Part shown: piece after piece, positions 62,801 to 64,000 of the stretch
Position numbering within the stretch: the stretch's first letter is position 1
Layout: each line of letters begins with the position of its first letter
Assembly (NCBI RefSeq): GCF_000019185.1
Contig: NC_010334.1
Location: 3,224,001 to 3,288,000 of the forward strand
Reading direction: 5' to 3'
From: Shewanella halifaxensis HAW-EB4
GTDB lineage: Bacteria > Pseudomonadota > Gammaproteobacteria > Enterobacterales > Shewanellaceae
DNA: 64,000 nucleotides
The notes under the pieces: model-generated
Seen by the model: the letters and a program-made list of their open reading frames with translations, nothing else
Told to the model about the DNA's origin: nothing
Database searches by the model: none
Translations under genes and position numbers: made by a program

Positions 62801-64000
62801 ATGAAACAAACAGAAAAAAAAGGGATCAGCATATTTGCCTTAGCAATGCTTAATGTTGTTGCTGTGGTGAGTTTGCGTGGATTACCAGCTGAAGCAGAGT
62901 ATGGTTTGAGCTCTATATTTTACTATATTTTTGCTGCCATTGTTTTTTTAGTTCCTGTCTCTTTAGTCGCTGCCGAACTCGCGACGGGTTGGTCAGAAAA
63001 AGGAGGCGTATTTCGCTGGGTGGGTGAGGCATTTGGCCCTAAGCTAGCCCTAATTGCTATCTTTATGCTCTGGATTGAGGTGACGGTTTGGTTCCCAACC
63101 GCCTTAACTTTTGGTTCAGTCTCTCTTGCGTTTATGGGGCCAAATCAAACGTGGGATCAATCCTTATCTGAAAATAAATTTTTTGTTCTCGCCATTGTGC
63201 TTGCCATTTATTGGCTGGCAACATTTGTAGCTCTACGCGGTACTGAAGCCTTCGCAAAACTCGCAAAATGGGGTGGTTTGATAGGTACCGTTATTCCAGG
63301 TGTGATTCTTATCGTATTAGGTTTTTCATATCTTTTTGCAGGTAATACGCCACAGATCGAGTTAGCTTGGAAAGATGTCATTCCTGACTTTTCAAACTTT
63401 AATAATGTTGTGCTTGCTGCCAGTATTTTCCTCTTCTATGCCGGTATGGAAATGAATGCCATCCATGTGAAAGAGGTCGATAATGCCCCTAGAAATTACC
63501 CTATTGCCATCGGTATTGCGGCATTAGGTACGGTGCTCGTTTTCGTTCTTGGTACACTGGCAATTGCTTTTGTTATTCCTCAGTCAGAGATTAACCTAAC
63601 GCAAAGCTTATTAGTGGCCTATCACGACATGTTTGTTTGGGCAGGTATAGGCTGGGCAGCTCCAGTGATGGCAGCATGTTTGGCACTTGGCGTATTAGCC
63701 GGTGTTGTAGGCTGGGTTGCAGGTCCATCTTCTGCGCTACTTGTAGTAGCAAAAGGCGGTTACCTTCCTCGCTTTTGGCAGCAAACCAATAAACACGGTA
63801 TGGCTACGCACATCATGATGGCACAAGCACTGTTAGTGACCTTAATTTCAACGGTATTTGTGGTTCTTCCCTCTGTGCAAGCTGCTTACCAAATCTTGAG
63901 TCAGCTAACGATTGTACTGTATCTCATTATGTACTTGATGATGTTTGCTGCAGCCATATACTTACGCTACAGCCAGCCTAATCGTCCTCGTCCTTATAAA
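62801..64000 (+). CDS. APC-family amino acid antiporter, GadC-like (partial)
   Basis: The first 400 residues of a permease that runs past the window edge. Start ATG at 62801 after AGAGAAA. Multiple membrane helices; signatures include FLVPVSLVAAELATGW and EKGGVFRWVGEAFGP (about 50-80), YAGMEMNAIHVKEVDNAPRNYP (split around residues 214-235) and VGWVAGPSSALLV (about 306-318). These fit the glutamate:GABA antiporter (GadC/YjeM-like) group. A decarboxylase gene may follow outside the window; the actual substrate is inferred only from the family. Confidence 0.88.
   Translation, partial: MKQTEKKGISIFALAMLNVVAVVSLRGLPAEAEYGLSSIFYYIFAAIVFLVPVSLVAAELATGWSEKGGVFRWVGEAFGPKLALIAIFMLWIEVTVWFPTALTFGSVSLAFMGPNQTWDQSLSENKFFVLAIVLAIYWLATFVALRGTEAFAKLAKWGGLIGTVIPGVILIVLGFSYLFAGNTPQIELAWKDVIPDFSNFNNVVLAASIFLFYAGMEMNAIHVKEVDNAPRNYPIAIGIAALGTVLVFVLGTLAIAFVIPQSEINLTQSLLVAYHDMFVWAGIGWAAPVMAACLALGVLAGVVGWVAGPSSALLVVAKGGYLPRFWQQTNKHGMATHIMMAQALLVTLISTVFVVLPSVQAAYQILSQLTIVLYLIMYLMMFAAAIYLRYSQPNRPRPYK

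Overview
The window reads as a chromosomal segment of a Shewanella-like marine gammaproteobacterium. This is inferred from gene content and order (aroC-prmB-smrB-sixA, fadIJ divergent from a moxR/VWA operon, an ECF sigma/DUF3379 pair, nrdDG), from Shewanella-type FadR, NrdR and FNR/CRP sites, and from an AT-leaning composition. The species cannot be named from the sequence alone. No rRNA, tRNA, prophage, plasmid or CRISPR array was seen.

Layout. 1-4.5 kb: housekeeping genes (an HcaT-like MFS transporter, aroC, prmB, smrB, sixA). 4.9-12.3 kb: a large M16 peptidase, then a membrane sensor with a beta-propeller, PAS, GGDEF and EAL domains. 12.3-13.95 kb is the most unusual stretch. A secreted protein made almost entirely of 27 tandem copies of a 13-residue unit (GFPNIKYQPLQTA) is followed at once by two paralogous 38-39-residue proteins ending in LEVIPAKxWWN. 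The ribosome-binding site of the repeat gene lies inside a perfect 12-bp inverted repeat, and a strong terminator closes the unit. I do not recognise any of the three proteins. 14.4-17.9 kb: fadJ and fadI, with FadR-like and PsrA-like sites upstream. 18.3-25.4 kb: a six-gene MoxR/DUF58/DUF4381/VWA/VWA-TPR/BatD operon with overlapping reading frames. 25.5-25.9 kb: a MITE-like element.

25.9-37 kb: ECF sigma factor and DUF3379 partner, putP, fadL, a SIMPL-domain protein, an RND efflux pair, a DUF2892 protein, a rhodanese and a VF530 protein. 37-44.3 kb, mostly on the minus strand: an outer-membrane-like protein, ribA, yibL, nrdG, nrdD, an unknown protein and a patatin (rssA). 44.6-47.8 kb: a DEAD-box helicase, DUF3010, a YgjP-like metallopeptidase and an unknown basic Cys-rich protein. 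48.5-52 kb looks accessory: a pair of overlapping CNNM/CBS (HlyC/CorC-type) membrane proteins arranged as in actinobacteria, then a short second YidC/Oxa1 protein preceded by three 13-bp palindromes spaced exactly 24 bp. 52.4-64 kb: an M23 peptidase, sbcCD, avtA, tsgA, a b-type cytochrome membrane protein, and a GadC-like antiporter cut by the window edge.

Links between genes. fadL imports long-chain fatty acids and fadIJ degrade them; both carry FadR-like operators. nrdD and nrdG form the anaerobic ribonucleotide reductase system and have NrdR-like boxes and an FNR-type box. Dispersed small hairpins with a GGA-containing loop and covarying stems occur at four places, one of them inside the MITE, which points to a genome-wide repeat family.
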